Part shown: positions 27,452 through 35,612 of the stretch, in pieces | How the letters are laid out: each line of letters begins with the position of its first letter | Numbering within the stretch: position 1 is the stretch's first letter | Source of the DNA: an uncultured Caryophanales bacterium | GTDB lineage: Bacteria; Bacillota_I; Bacilli_A; RFN20; CAG-288 | Length of the DNA: 64,000 nt | Assembly (NCBI GenBank): GCA_905211645.1 | Contig: CAJMBK010000005.1 | Coordinates: 47,628 to 111,627, forward strand | Reading direction: 5' to 3' | The notes under the pieces: model-generated | The model's database searches: none | The model's input: only the letters and a program-made list of their open reading frames with translations | What the model was told of the DNA's origin: nothing | Position numbers and translations under genes: made by a program

Positions 27452-28730
27452 CTTTTATCTCCTTTACTTGAGCAGTGATGCTACCATCTTTTAATTTAAT
27501 TGCGATATCATCATCTTTTTTAACATCTTTAATACTTCTAACAATTTTATTATTTTTATAAATCAATGTAAAACCTTTAGAAAAAGGAATTGTTGGATTG
27601 TAAATCTCAAATGTTTTGTAGAGATGATTGAAGTTATTTATTACTTGGTTGAAGTAATTTCTAGTTGTTTCTAATGACTTTGAATAAGTATTTAACTTAA
27701 TAATATTGTCATTAATAAGTGAATTCATCCTTCTATTAAGTTGAGAATCATAATCGTAGATTTTTGAATTCAACTTAGTAATTGGTGAATTTCTATTAAG
27801 TTGATTTTCGAAATTTAATAGTGAATTCCCGTGTATTTTTAAAATGTTTAGCTCGGATTGAACTAATTTATACTTGTAAGTTTCTAAATCACTTGCACAA
27901 CTTTCTAAGGATTTATTAATTAAACTTCCTGCTTCAGTTGGTGTAATAGCACAATAATCAGAAACATAATCTGCAATAGTTCTATCAATTGAATGTCCTA
28001 AAGCAGTAATAACAGGAATTTTACTTTCAGCAATCTTATAAGCAATTTCTTCTGAATCAAATTCTTCCAAATCGTTTTTAGAACCACCACCTCTGGAGAT
28101 GATAATACAATCAAAATCTTGTTGATAGGCTAAATCTAAGTTATTTACAACAGATTTAACACAATCTTTGCCTTGCATAACTGTATCGTAAACTGTAATT
28201 TCACAAGGTAAGCGAAGACTTAATGAAACAAGTAAATCGTTGTAAGCAGCGGAGTCTTTGGAGGTTAAAATTGCTAATTTCTCAACGTTTTCAGGAATCT
28301 TTTTCTTTCTTGAAGTTTCTAAATAACCTTCTTTATCAAGCTTTTCAATTAAAGCTTTTTTAATTTTCATTGCAAGTGAAACTGTATCTTCAAGTTTTTC
28401 AATCTTTCTTGCAATCAAAGTGATTGAAGAATAATGTGCGTAGAAATTAAAGTTAGCAGTGATAAGAATATGATCACCAATTTTAAGGCTATTTTCTAAT
28501 CTTTCTTTTTCTAATTCTGATGAGAGAAAATACATCACTTTAATTTGTGCTCTTGAATCAGTAGCAGATGAAGTATCAATATCACAAAGGTCGATATAAA
28601 TGTATTTTCTTGCAATTTTAAAAGAAACAATTTCCCCTTTGCAGAGAAAATTGTTTAATGGAATTCTATTAATTAAATTGCCAATAATTTGAGTAATCTC
28701 ATTTATTGAAAATACTCTGGTATTATTCAT
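27441..28730 (-). CDS. xseA: Exodeoxyribonuclease VII large subunit
   Basis: 429 residues. N-terminal OB fold (RVFSINEITQIIGNLI, GEIVSFKIARKYIYIDL), a catalytic domain with the family block IIISRGGGSKNDLEEFDSE and GHSIDRTIADYVSD, then long coiled-coil helices. Overlaps nusB by eight bases and xseB by eleven, so the four genes nusB-xseA-xseB-dxs are one tight unit. Confidence 0.95.
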   Translation of the reverse strand: MNNTRVFSINEITQIIGNLINRIPLNNFLCKGEIVSFKIARKYIYIDLCDIDTSSATDSRAQIKVMYFLSSELEKERLENSLKIGDHILITANFNFYAHYSSITLIARKIEKLEDTVSLAMKIKKALIEKLDKEGYLETSRKKKIPENVEKLAILTSKDSAAYNDLLVSLSLRLPCEITVYDTVMQGKDCVKSVVNNLDLAYQQDFDCIIISRGGGSKNDLEEFDSEEIAYKIAESKIPVITALGHSIDRTIADYVSDYCAITPTEAGSLINKSLESCASDLETYKYKLVQSELNILKIHGNSLLNFENQLNRNSPITKLNSKIYDYDSQLNRRMNSLINDNIIKLNTYSKSLETTRNYFNQVINNFNHLYKTFEIYNPTIPFSKGFTLIYKNNKIVRSIKDVKKDDDIAIKLKDGSITAQVKEIKDEK

Positions 28731-29130
28731 GAATCACCTTATCGAGGATTGCATTAACTTTCTTGTAATCCTCATTTGGAATGTATTTTTTAGCTATGTT
28801 GATGGCTTCATTAACAATGATTTTTTTATCAGTTTCTTTAACGTAATTACCTTCAGCGACAGCTTCAAGTAAGATTGCTTTAGTAACAGAATTTAATCTA
28901 TCAAAAGTCCAACCTTCTAAGTATGTTTGGCATGCTTCGATAATCTCAGCTTGCTTATCTAAAACGCTCAAAAAGATCTCTTTTGCATAGATATCAATAT
29001 CTGCGTAGTCGCATTCAAAGACATCAGAAAAAACTTCTATTGGGTCAAAATTTTCGTCAATTCCACTTTGCATCATGCAAGCATAGATTGCTTGAACGAT
29101 CTTTTCTCTTAATACTTTTCTACTAATCAT
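28723..29130 (-). CDS. nusB: Transcription antitermination factor NusB
   Basis: All-helical RNA-binding protein for rRNA antitermination, 135 residues. N-terminal SRKVLREKIVQAIYACMMQ (NusB proteins begin with such an RxxxR helix) and the C-terminal block KIIVNEAINIAKKYIPNEDYKKVNAILDKV match the family. Head of the xseA-xseB-dxs unit. Confidence 0.93.
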   Translation of the reverse strand: MISRKVLREKIVQAIYACMMQSGIDENFDPIEVFSDVFECDYADIDIYAKEIFLSVLDKQAEIIEACQTYLEGWTFDRLNSVTKAILLEAVAEGNYVKETDKKIIVNEAINIAKKYIPNEDYKKVNAILDKVIHE

Positions 29131-29159
29131 ATATAAAAAACCTTACAAATTATATCATA

Positions 29160-29852
29160 TTAAGATTCATTATCTGATTCGTTTTTGTCGGTTGAAATGA
29201 AATCAACACCATCTTTTTTAGACTTGTTTGTCTTGAATGAAACGATGGTATATTTGTCTTTAGAAACTTCTCTATCTTTAGCAATCAAGTCGTCTTGATC
29301 TTTCTTTAGTTTGACAAGTTGCAATCTAGTTAAATAAGCTAAGATGATAAAAACAAGGATTACAATATGCAAAACAACATCGATGTAGTAATCTGAAACT
29401 GTTAAGAAATTTGCAGAAAATGGAGCGATGTAGAAAAAGATACATAATAAATCAACAGCGTAGAAAATAAATGCTGTAAGTTGTGCCCATTTCTTACCTT
29501 TTCTTGCAAATAAAGCAATTACTAGCATACCTGCAGAGAAAATTACTGCTAAAAATGAAGCAAAGACGATGAAATAAGTTTTTATATTTTCACTTGGTGC
29601 ATATTTAAAATATATCGAAAGAATTGTTCCAGGTATATTTAACATCGCACCGAAACCAACACCAATCAAACCATCTCTAGAAACAGTTGTGCTGTTATCC
29701 AAAGCGTATTTATATGAATCATAGTTGGTAGATGGACAGCAAACAATCAATGCTACGATTGAGAATGCTGCTGCCCAGAAAATGTAAAGTGAATATCTTT
29801 GATATCTTCTTACTAATCGGTTGTGAGTTTTTGCATAAGAAGCACTATTCAT
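29160..29852 (-). CDS. Multi-span membrane protein, unknown function
   Basis: 230 residues with about five hydrophobic segments (near 22-44, 62-84, 92-118, 124-146, 150-178) and a Lys/Asp-rich cytoplasmic tail of 50 residues. I do not recognise a family. It lies seven bases after tex and 29 before nusB on the same strand, so probably co-transcribed. Confidence 0.6.
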   Translation of the reverse strand: MNSASYAKTHNRLVRRYQRYSLYIFWAAAFSIVALIVCCPSTNYDSYKYALDNSTTVSRDGLIGVGFGAMLNIPGTILSIYFKYAPSENIKTYFIVFASFLAVIFSAGMLVIALFARKGKKWAQLTAFIFYAVDLLCIFFYIAPFSANFLTVSDYYIDVVLHIVILVFIILAYLTRLQLVKLKKDQDDLIAKDREVSKDKYTIVSFKTNKSKKDGVDFISTDKNESDNES

Positions 29853-29858
29853 CTAGTT

Positions 29859-32093
29859 TTATTCTTCCTTTGCAGGTTCACTAAGATCAACTTGTTCAAC
29901 TTTCTTAGTGGATTTAGGAGTGTTCATCTCTTTAGCTTGTTCTTCAGTTGTTAAAGGTAAAGAACTAACTTTCTTCATTGATAATTTGATTTGTTTTCTA
30001 TCCAAATCAACTAAGATGACTTTAACCTTGATGATATCACCAATCTTTAAGTATTGATTGATATCAGAAACATAGTTTTCACTGATTTCAGATTTATGTA
30101 ATAAACCTTCATTGTGGACACCGATATCAACGAATGCACCAAATTCAGTAATATTTCTAACAGTACCTTCCAAAACCATGCCAACTTTAACTTTGGAGAT
30201 ATCATTGACAGTTCTAAGTAAGGTAGCTTTCTTAATTTCAGTTCTAGGGTCACGTGTTGGCTTAATCAATTCTTTAACAATATCTTGTAAAGTGATGACA
30301 CCAACATGTAATCTCTTGGCTAATTTTTCATAGTCTTCCTCTTTGATCATACCAAGTTTTGCTTTACCAAAATCATCTAAAACTTCAATGTTGTAGATCT
30401 TTAAGATTTCTTTAGCAACCTTGTAGGATTCAGGGTGAATTGCAGTGTTATCAAGAGGTTCTTCACCATCGATACGCAAGAAACCAGCACAGTTTTCAAA
30501 GGCTTTATTACCGAAACCTTTAACATTTAAAAGTTCACTTCTAGTCTTGAAAGCACCGTGTTCAGCTTTGTATTCGACGATATTCTTGGCTAATGACTTA
30601 GATAAACCGGAGATGTAAGTTAAGATGTAGCTGGATGCGATATTTAAATCTACACCAACAAGGTTAACGACATCTTCAACTTCACCTTTTAAGGCGTTCT
30701 TCAACTTAGTTTGGTTCAAATCGTGTTGATATTGACCGACACCGATTGACTCTGGTGGAATCTTGACAAGTTCACTGAGTGGGTCAAGTAATCTTCTTGC
30801 AATGGAGATTGCACCCCTAATTGTGACATCGTATTCAGGGAATTCTTCTCTAGCGACATCACTGGCAGAATAGATAGAAGCACCAGATTCGGAAACGAAA
30901 CAGTATGAAACATTTTCGACTTCAGGCAAGATGTATTTAACTAAAATTTCTTCAGTTTCTCTACCACCAGTACCATTACCTAAAGCCATCAAATTAACTT
31001 TGTATTGCTTGATGATATTGATGAAATTATCCAAGTGTTCTTTTCTCTTAGTACCTGCATTATGGAGATAAGCAACGCCATGATAAATAACTGTACCTTG
31101 TGCATCAATAATTGCAATCTTGCAGCCGGTACGTAAACCTGGGTCGATACCCATGATAACTTTGTCTTTAACAGGAGCTTCCAACAAAACTTGTCTTAAA
31201 TGTAATTTGAAACCTTCGATTGATTTATCTTCGCTCTTTTCTAAGCATTCAGAGAAGAATTCGTTAGAGATACTTGGCTTAATTAAACGGTTGTAAGCAT
31301 CGATAACGCAATTATCCAAGATTTCTTTGTAAGGATGATGTTCCTTAACTTCAAAATCACAAATTCTATCGATGATTGCTTCATCATTTAAGATGATTTC
31401 TTTGGTTAAACATTTTTGTTTAACACCTCTGTTGATAGCTAAAATTCTAAAAGAAGGGGTCTTGAAGAGTAAATTTTCAAAGTTAGCGTAATTATCGTAA
31501 ACATTTGACATTGCTTTTGGAGATTTAGTAGCCTTCAAAACTGCACTCTTTGCATAGTATTTCTTGATGAAATTACGATAATTTGGATTGTCAGAAATCT
31601 TTCCAGCGATGATATCAGATGCACCTTGAATACAGGCTTCAGGAGTCTTGTAGTCATCACAAACATACTTTGCTGCTTCTTCCATCAAAGGATTTTCAGT
31701 CTTACCTTCTTGGATGTAGTCAGCAAGTTTATCCAAATTAGCTTTGAGAGCTTTAGCAACTCTTGTTTCTTTCTTAACCTTGTAAGGTCTATAGATATCT
31801 TCGACTTCGTTCAAGGTTGTGGCATTTTCCAAATCGTGAGCGATTTGTTCCGTCATCTTACCTTGTTCATCGATAACTTTGAAAACGTGTTGTTTTCTTT
31901 GTTCAAGTTGACGTAAAACTTCAACTCTATCAGCGACGTATCTAACTTGAACGTCGATCATATTTCCAGTGACATCTTTACGGTAACGTGAGATGAATGG
32001 AACAGTATCACCTTGATCAAGCAATGTGATACAGTTACTAATTTGATTTTCTTTGAGATTTAACTCTTCACTAATAATTTTTACAATATCCAT
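29859..32093 (-). CDS. tex: Tex-family RNA-binding protein
   Basis: Nucleic-acid-binding protein linked to transcription. 744 residues in the standard order: N-terminal helical Tex domain, a YqgF/RNase-H-like domain (IMGIDPGLRTGCKIAII), helix-hairpin-helix motifs (AEHGAFKTRSELLNVKGFG) and a C-terminal S1 domain (MVLEGTVRNITEFGAFVDIG). Full length for the family. It follows leuS by nine bases. Confidence 0.95.
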   Translation of the reverse strand: MDIVKIISEELNLKENQISNCITLLDQGDTVPFISRYRKDVTGNMIDVQVRYVADRVEVLRQLEQRKQHVFKVIDEQGKMTEQIAHDLENATTLNEVEDIYRPYKVKKETRVAKALKANLDKLADYIQEGKTENPLMEEAAKYVCDDYKTPEACIQGASDIIAGKISDNPNYRNFIKKYYAKSAVLKATKSPKAMSNVYDNYANFENLLFKTPSFRILAINRGVKQKCLTKEIILNDEAIIDRICDFEVKEHHPYKEILDNCVIDAYNRLIKPSISNEFFSECLEKSEDKSIEGFKLHLRQVLLEAPVKDKVIMGIDPGLRTGCKIAIIDAQGTVIYHGVAYLHNAGTKRKEHLDNFINIIKQYKVNLMALGNGTGGRETEEILVKYILPEVENVSYCFVSESGASIYSASDVAREEFPEYDVTIRGAISIARRLLDPLSELVKIPPESIGVGQYQHDLNQTKLKNALKGEVEDVVNLVGVDLNIASSYILTYISGLSKSLAKNIVEYKAEHGAFKTRSELLNVKGFGNKAFENCAGFLRIDGEEPLDNTAIHPESYKVAKEILKIYNIEVLDDFGKAKLGMIKEEDYEKLAKRLHVGVITLQDIVKELIKPTRDPRTEIKKATLLRTVNDISKVKVGMVLEGTVRNITEFGAFVDIGVHNEGLLHKSEISENYVSDINQYLKIGDIIKVKVILVDLDRKQIKLSMKKVSSLPLTTEEQAKEMNTPKSTKKVEQVDLSEPAKEE

Positions 32094-32102
32094 AAAATTC
32101 TC

Positions 32103-34517
32103 CTAGCAAACAATATTTACAATCTTATTTACAACAACAATAACACGTTTGATCTCTTTACCTTCAGTGTAACGAGTAACTTCAGGCATAGCCAAAACGG
32201 TTTCTTTTAGTTTTTCTTGTTCCTCTTTTGATAAGTTGAGGTTAGCATTGATTGTTGCTTTTAATTTACCGTTAATTTGAATTGCGTATGTAACTTCATT
32301 TTTAACGGCTTTCTCTTTGTCGTAACTTGGCCAAGGAGCAAAATCAATCTTATCTGTGTTACCTAGTACTTCGTAGATTTCGGCGCCTAAGCATGGAGCG
32401 ATAGGGGCAATCATCTGTGCTAAGGACTTAAGCATGTACTTAGGTAAGCTTTCTGCTTTGTACAATTCGTTAACAAAGATCATGAGTTGACTGATTGCAG
32501 TGTTGAAATGCAAGATTTCATAGTCTTCTGTGACCTTTTTAACAGTGAAATTGTAGATATAATCCAATTTTGAATTCTCATTATCTGTCCACTTTGATGT
32601 GTAGAAACTATCTGTGTACAATCTGTAAACTCTATCGAGGAATTTATAAGCAGCATCTGTACCATTTTCAGACCATGGTAAGGATTGATCCAATGGTCCT
32701 TTGAACATTTCGTACAATCTAAGTGCGTCAGAACCGACTTTTTCGATGATATCGAGAGGATTGACGGTATTTCCTAATGATTTTGACATTCTGTTACCAT
32801 CGGAACCTAAAATCATACCTTGGTGGAACAATTTTTGGAATGGTTCCTTGCATGAAAAGACGCCTTTATCATACAAGAATTTATGCCAGAATCTTGAATA
32901 GAGTAAGTGCAAAACTGCGTGTTCAGCACCGCCGATATATGTATCAACTGGTAACCAGTGATCTAAGAGTCTCTTGTCACCAATTTCTTTATCGTTTGTT
33001 GGATCAATAAAACGTGCATAGTACCAAGAGGAACCTGCCCATTGAGGCATGGTGTTTGTTTCTCTTTCACACTTTTTACCTTCGTAAGTGATATTAACCC
33101 AGTTCTTTGCCTTAGAAAGTGGTGGCTTGCCATCACCAGCAGGTGTGTAGTCATCAAGTTCAGGTAAGACAAGTGGTAAATCTTCATCCTTCAAAGGTAT
33201 GATTTCACCATCTTCAGTATGAACAACTGGAATTGGTTCACCCCAGTATCTTTGTCTTGAGAATAACCAGTCTCTTAACTTATAGTTATTCTTTGGCTTA
33301 CCTTTACCGATTCTAACTAAGTGATCGGTGATGACTTTCTTACTATCAGCAATATTTAAACCATTTGCTTCTTCAGAATTGATGTGAGCACCATCATCGA
33401 CATAAGCTTCTTTAGAAATATCACCTTCAACAACTTGAACAATAGGTAAGTTGTGTTTCTTAGCAAATTCATAGTCACGAGTATCGTGAGCAGGAACAGC
33501 CATGACAGCACCGGAGCCATAACTTGCTAAAACGTAGTCACCGATATAGATTGGAACTTCTTTGTTGTTGATAGGATTAATAGCATAACTACCTGTGAAA
33601 ACACCAGTTTTTTCCTTGTTAAGCTCAGTTCTATCCATATCAGATTTAGAAGCGCAAGCTTTGATGTATGCTTCCACTTTTTCTTTATTCTCAGGGGTTG
33701 TTAACTTAGAAACTAATTGATGTTCTGGGGCTAAAACAACGTATGTACAACCGTAGAGTGTGTCGACTCTAGTTGTGTAAACAGTGAATTTATCATCCAA
33801 ACCTTTGATATCGAATTCAATTTCGACACCGGTTGATTTACCAATCCAGTTCTTTTGCATTTCAATGGTTGATTTAGGCCAATCGATCAAAGTTAAGTCA
33901 TCGAGTAATCTATCAGCGTAGGCGGTAATCTTTAAAACCCATTGCTTCATCATGATTCTCTCAACAGGGAAATGACCTCTCTCAGAGAAACCATCGATAA
34001 CTTCTTCGTTAGCCAAAACAGTACCTAATTCTTTGCAGTAGTTAACTGGTCTAGCATCGTAGTAGGCAAGGTTATCATTGAATAATTTTAAAAAGATTTG
34101 TTGGGTAAATTTGTAAAAGCTTGGATCAGAAGTTTTGATAACTCTGTCCCAGTCGTAGGAGAAACCACAACGTTTAAGTTGAACAACGAATTGGTCGATA
34201 TTCTTATCGGTGAATGGACCAGGGTGTTTGTTGTTCTTGATAGCAAATTGTTCTGCAGGTAAACCGAATGAGTCAAAACCTATTGGGTGCAAAACGTTAA
34301 AGCCTTGGCTTCTTTTAACTCTAGCAAGTGCATCAGTAGCGGTGTAACCTTCAACGTGACCAACGTGAAGACCAGCGCCTGATGGATATGGGAACATATC
34401 TAACACATAAAACTTAGGTTTGGAAAAATCCCAAACATCAGTCTTGTAGTATTTTTCATTTTCCCACTTGTGCTGCCATTTTTCTTCAATCTTTTTAAAA
34501 TCGTATGACATATTCAA
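32103..34517 (-). CDS. leuS: Leucyl-tRNA synthetase
   Basis: Class I synthetase, 804 residues. The HIGH-type motif is in PYPSGAGLHVGH near 42-53, the CP1 editing domain is in the middle, and the KMSKS loop reads RMSKS near 576 with the C-terminal anticodon domain after it. Start choice: AAGGAG lies six bases before a TTG at 34517 and twelve before an ATG two codons later, so the TTG is favoured, with the ATG possible. No T-box is visible in the 125 bases upstream. Confidence 0.95.
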   Translation of the reverse strand: MNMSYDFKKIEEKWQHKWENEKYYKTDVWDFSKPKFYVLDMFPYPSGAGLHVGHVEGYTATDALARVKRSQGFNVLHPIGFDSFGLPAEQFAIKNNKHPGPFTDKNIDQFVVQLKRCGFSYDWDRVIKTSDPSFYKFTQQIFLKLFNDNLAYYDARPVNYCKELGTVLANEEVIDGFSERGHFPVERIMMKQWVLKITAYADRLLDDLTLIDWPKSTIEMQKNWIGKSTGVEIEFDIKGLDDKFTVYTTRVDTLYGCTYVVLAPEHQLVSKLTTPENKEKVEAYIKACASKSDMDRTELNKEKTGVFTGSYAINPINNKEVPIYIGDYVLASYGSGAVMAVPAHDTRDYEFAKKHNLPIVQVVEGDISKEAYVDDGAHINSEEANGLNIADSKKVITDHLVRIGKGKPKNNYKLRDWLFSRQRYWGEPIPVVHTEDGEIIPLKDEDLPLVLPELDDYTPAGDGKPPLSKAKNWVNITYEGKKCERETNTMPQWAGSSWYYARFIDPTNDKEIGDKRLLDHWLPVDTYIGGAEHAVLHLLYSRFWHKFLYDKGVFSCKEPFQKLFHQGMILGSDGNRMSKSLGNTVNPLDIIEKVGSDALRLYEMFKGPLDQSLPWSENGTDAAYKFLDRVYRLYTDSFYTSKWTDNENSKLDYIYNFTVKKVTEDYEILHFNTAISQLMIFVNELYKAESLPKYMLKSLAQMIAPIAPCLGAEIYEVLGNTDKIDFAPWPSYDKEKAVKNEVTYAIQINGKLKATINANLNLSKEEQEKLKETVLAMPEVTRYTEGKEIKRVIVVVNKIVNIVC

Positions 34518-34610
34518 AATTTACTCCTTAACAATACAAAAATAAACCATTTTTATTATATAAAATATAGGTTTCCTATTAAATTTAGATAGTTATCTAA
34601 TTATAAGTAT

Positions 34611-34634
34611 AAAAAAATATCGTTGCTATTATGA
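34611..34634 (-). terminator. 3' arm and U-tract of a stem enclosing tRNA-His
   Basis: On the - strand RNA the 18-nt arm TCATAATAGCAACGATAT pairs with the arm at 34724-34741 on the other side of tRNA-His (17 Watson-Crick pairs and one G-U) and is followed directly by seven U. This has the shape of an intrinsic terminator whose loop is the tRNA. Confidence 0.6.
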
Positions 34635-34641
34635 TAAATAA

Positions 34642-34718
34642 TGGGGCGTTTGACGAGAATTGAACTCGCCAATGTCTGGTTCACAGCCAGATGTGTTAAC
34701 CACTTCACCACAAACGCC
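34642..34718 (-). tRNA. tRNA-His (GTG)
   Basis: 77 nt including the extra 5' G-1 and encoded CCA. The acceptor stem GCGTTTG pairs with CAAACGC, with C73 opposite G-1, the identity element of tRNA-His. The anticodon loop is CTGTGAA, anticodon GTG at 34682-34684. Located 30 bases after the rpsD stop on the same strand, inside an inverted repeat. Confidence 0.97.
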
Positions 34719-34723
34719 ATGTC

Positions 34724-34741
34724 TCATAATAACAACGATAT
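34724..34741 (-). repeat. 5' arm of inverted repeat flanking tRNA-His
   Basis: Pairs with 34617-34634 to close an 18-bp stem around the tRNA. The only non-Watson-Crick position is U-G on the - strand RNA but A-C on the + strand RNA, which shows the structure acts in - strand transcripts. It begins seven bases after the rpsD stop codon. Confidence 0.7.
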
Positions 34742-34748
34742 AAATTAA

Positions 34749-35360
34749 TTACATCTTTCTGTTGTAGAATTCAACGATTTGAGCTTCATCAATTTCTTTG
34801 GTGAGTTCATCTCTTTCAGGAAGACGAATCATCTTACCAGAGAATTTGTTCTTATCAAGTTCAACATATTTAACGACAAATTCGTTTTCTAATGCTTTCT
34901 TGACAATTTCTAAGGATTGGCTCTTTTCTCTAACGGAAATAACATCACCAACTTTAACTAAGTAGCTAGGGACATCAACCTTAGCACCGTTAACTAAGAT
35001 GTGACCGTGATTGACTAATTGTCTTGCTTGTCTTCTTGTTGTTGCGAAGTTTAAGCGGTAGACCATATTGTCTAATCTTGATTCGAGAATTCTCATGAAG
35101 GCTAAACCTGTGACTTGAGTCTTATCAGCTTTTGCCATCTTGAAGAAACGACGGAATTGCTTTTCGCTAACACCATAAGTGTTTCTTAACTTTTGCTTTT
35201 CAGCCATTTGTTTGCCGTATTCAGAAATCTTAACTTTCTTTTCAGTACGACCATGTTGACCAGGAACGAAATCACGTTTTTGTAATTCCTTACCAGTACC
35301 TAACACGGAGTAATGTAAACGGCGAGAAACTTTCCAACTTGGACCTGTGTATCTTGACAT
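34749..35360 (-). CDS. rpsD: 30S ribosomal protein S4
   Basis: Primary 16S-binding protein, 203 residues. N-terminal MSRYTGPSWKVSRRLHYS and GQHGR, then the S4 RNA-binding domain (MRILESRLDNMVYRL, RQARQLVNHGHILVNG). The zinc Cys cluster of some S4 proteins is absent (C- form). GGAAAGGAG precedes the ATG. The roughly 140-base leader may carry an S4 autoregulatory structure. Confidence 0.97.
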   Translation of the reverse strand: MSRYTGPSWKVSRRLHYSVLGTGKELQKRDFVPGQHGRTEKKVKISEYGKQMAEKQKLRNTYGVSEKQFRRFFKMAKADKTQVTGLAFMRILESRLDNMVYRLNFATTRRQARQLVNHGHILVNGAKVDVPSYLVKVGDVISVREKSQSLEIVKKALENEFVVKYVELDKNKFSGKMIRLPERDELTKEIDEAQIVEFYNRKM

Positions 35361-35498
35361 TTTCTTCTCCTTTCCTAAATTGGTACATATAAGGTCAATT
35401 GCCCCTATTATCGGATGAATAATCTTCGAAATCTAGCTCAATTTCTACTAAATTGATTAATCATCAAGGCATAAAAGTGCAATTGATGCTACACATGC
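35361..35498 (-). promoter_or_regulatory. Leader of rpsD, candidate S4 autoregulatory element
   Basis: About 138 nt from the predicted start point to the ATG, long for this compact genome. Small hairpins are visible (for example TTGAT/ATCAA and ATTATT/ATAAT), and the element AATTG...CAATT repeats. S4 regulates its own mRNA leader in Bacillus. I could not match this leader to a consensus, so this is a positional suggestion. Confidence 0.35.
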
Positions 35499-35504
35499 TT
35501 AATA

Positions 35505-35533
35505 ATTTTATAATATTCAAGTTTGCTTTTCAA
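35505..35533 (-). promoter_or_regulatory. Sigma-A type promoter for rpsD
   Basis: On the - strand TTGAAA, 17-bp spacer, TAAAAT, giving a start near 35498 and a long rpsD leader. Located just after the clpB terminator. Confidence 0.55.
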
Positions 35534-35577
35534 CACAAAAATAAACCTATTTTTGCCGACAAAATTGGAAATTTTGA

Positions 35578-35609
35578 GACAAAAAATATCTGCCATTTCT
35601 GGCAGATAT
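35578..35609 (-). terminator. clpB terminator
   Basis: Perfect 10-bp stem ATATCTGCCA / TGGCAGATAT with a 4-nt loop, U6 on the - strand, starting three bases past the clpB stop. Confidence 0.9.
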
Positions 35610-35612
35610 GCA

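Noticed and set aside
34518..34610. T-box riboswitch before leuS
   Set aside because: No specifier loop, no conserved T-box sequence and too little space.
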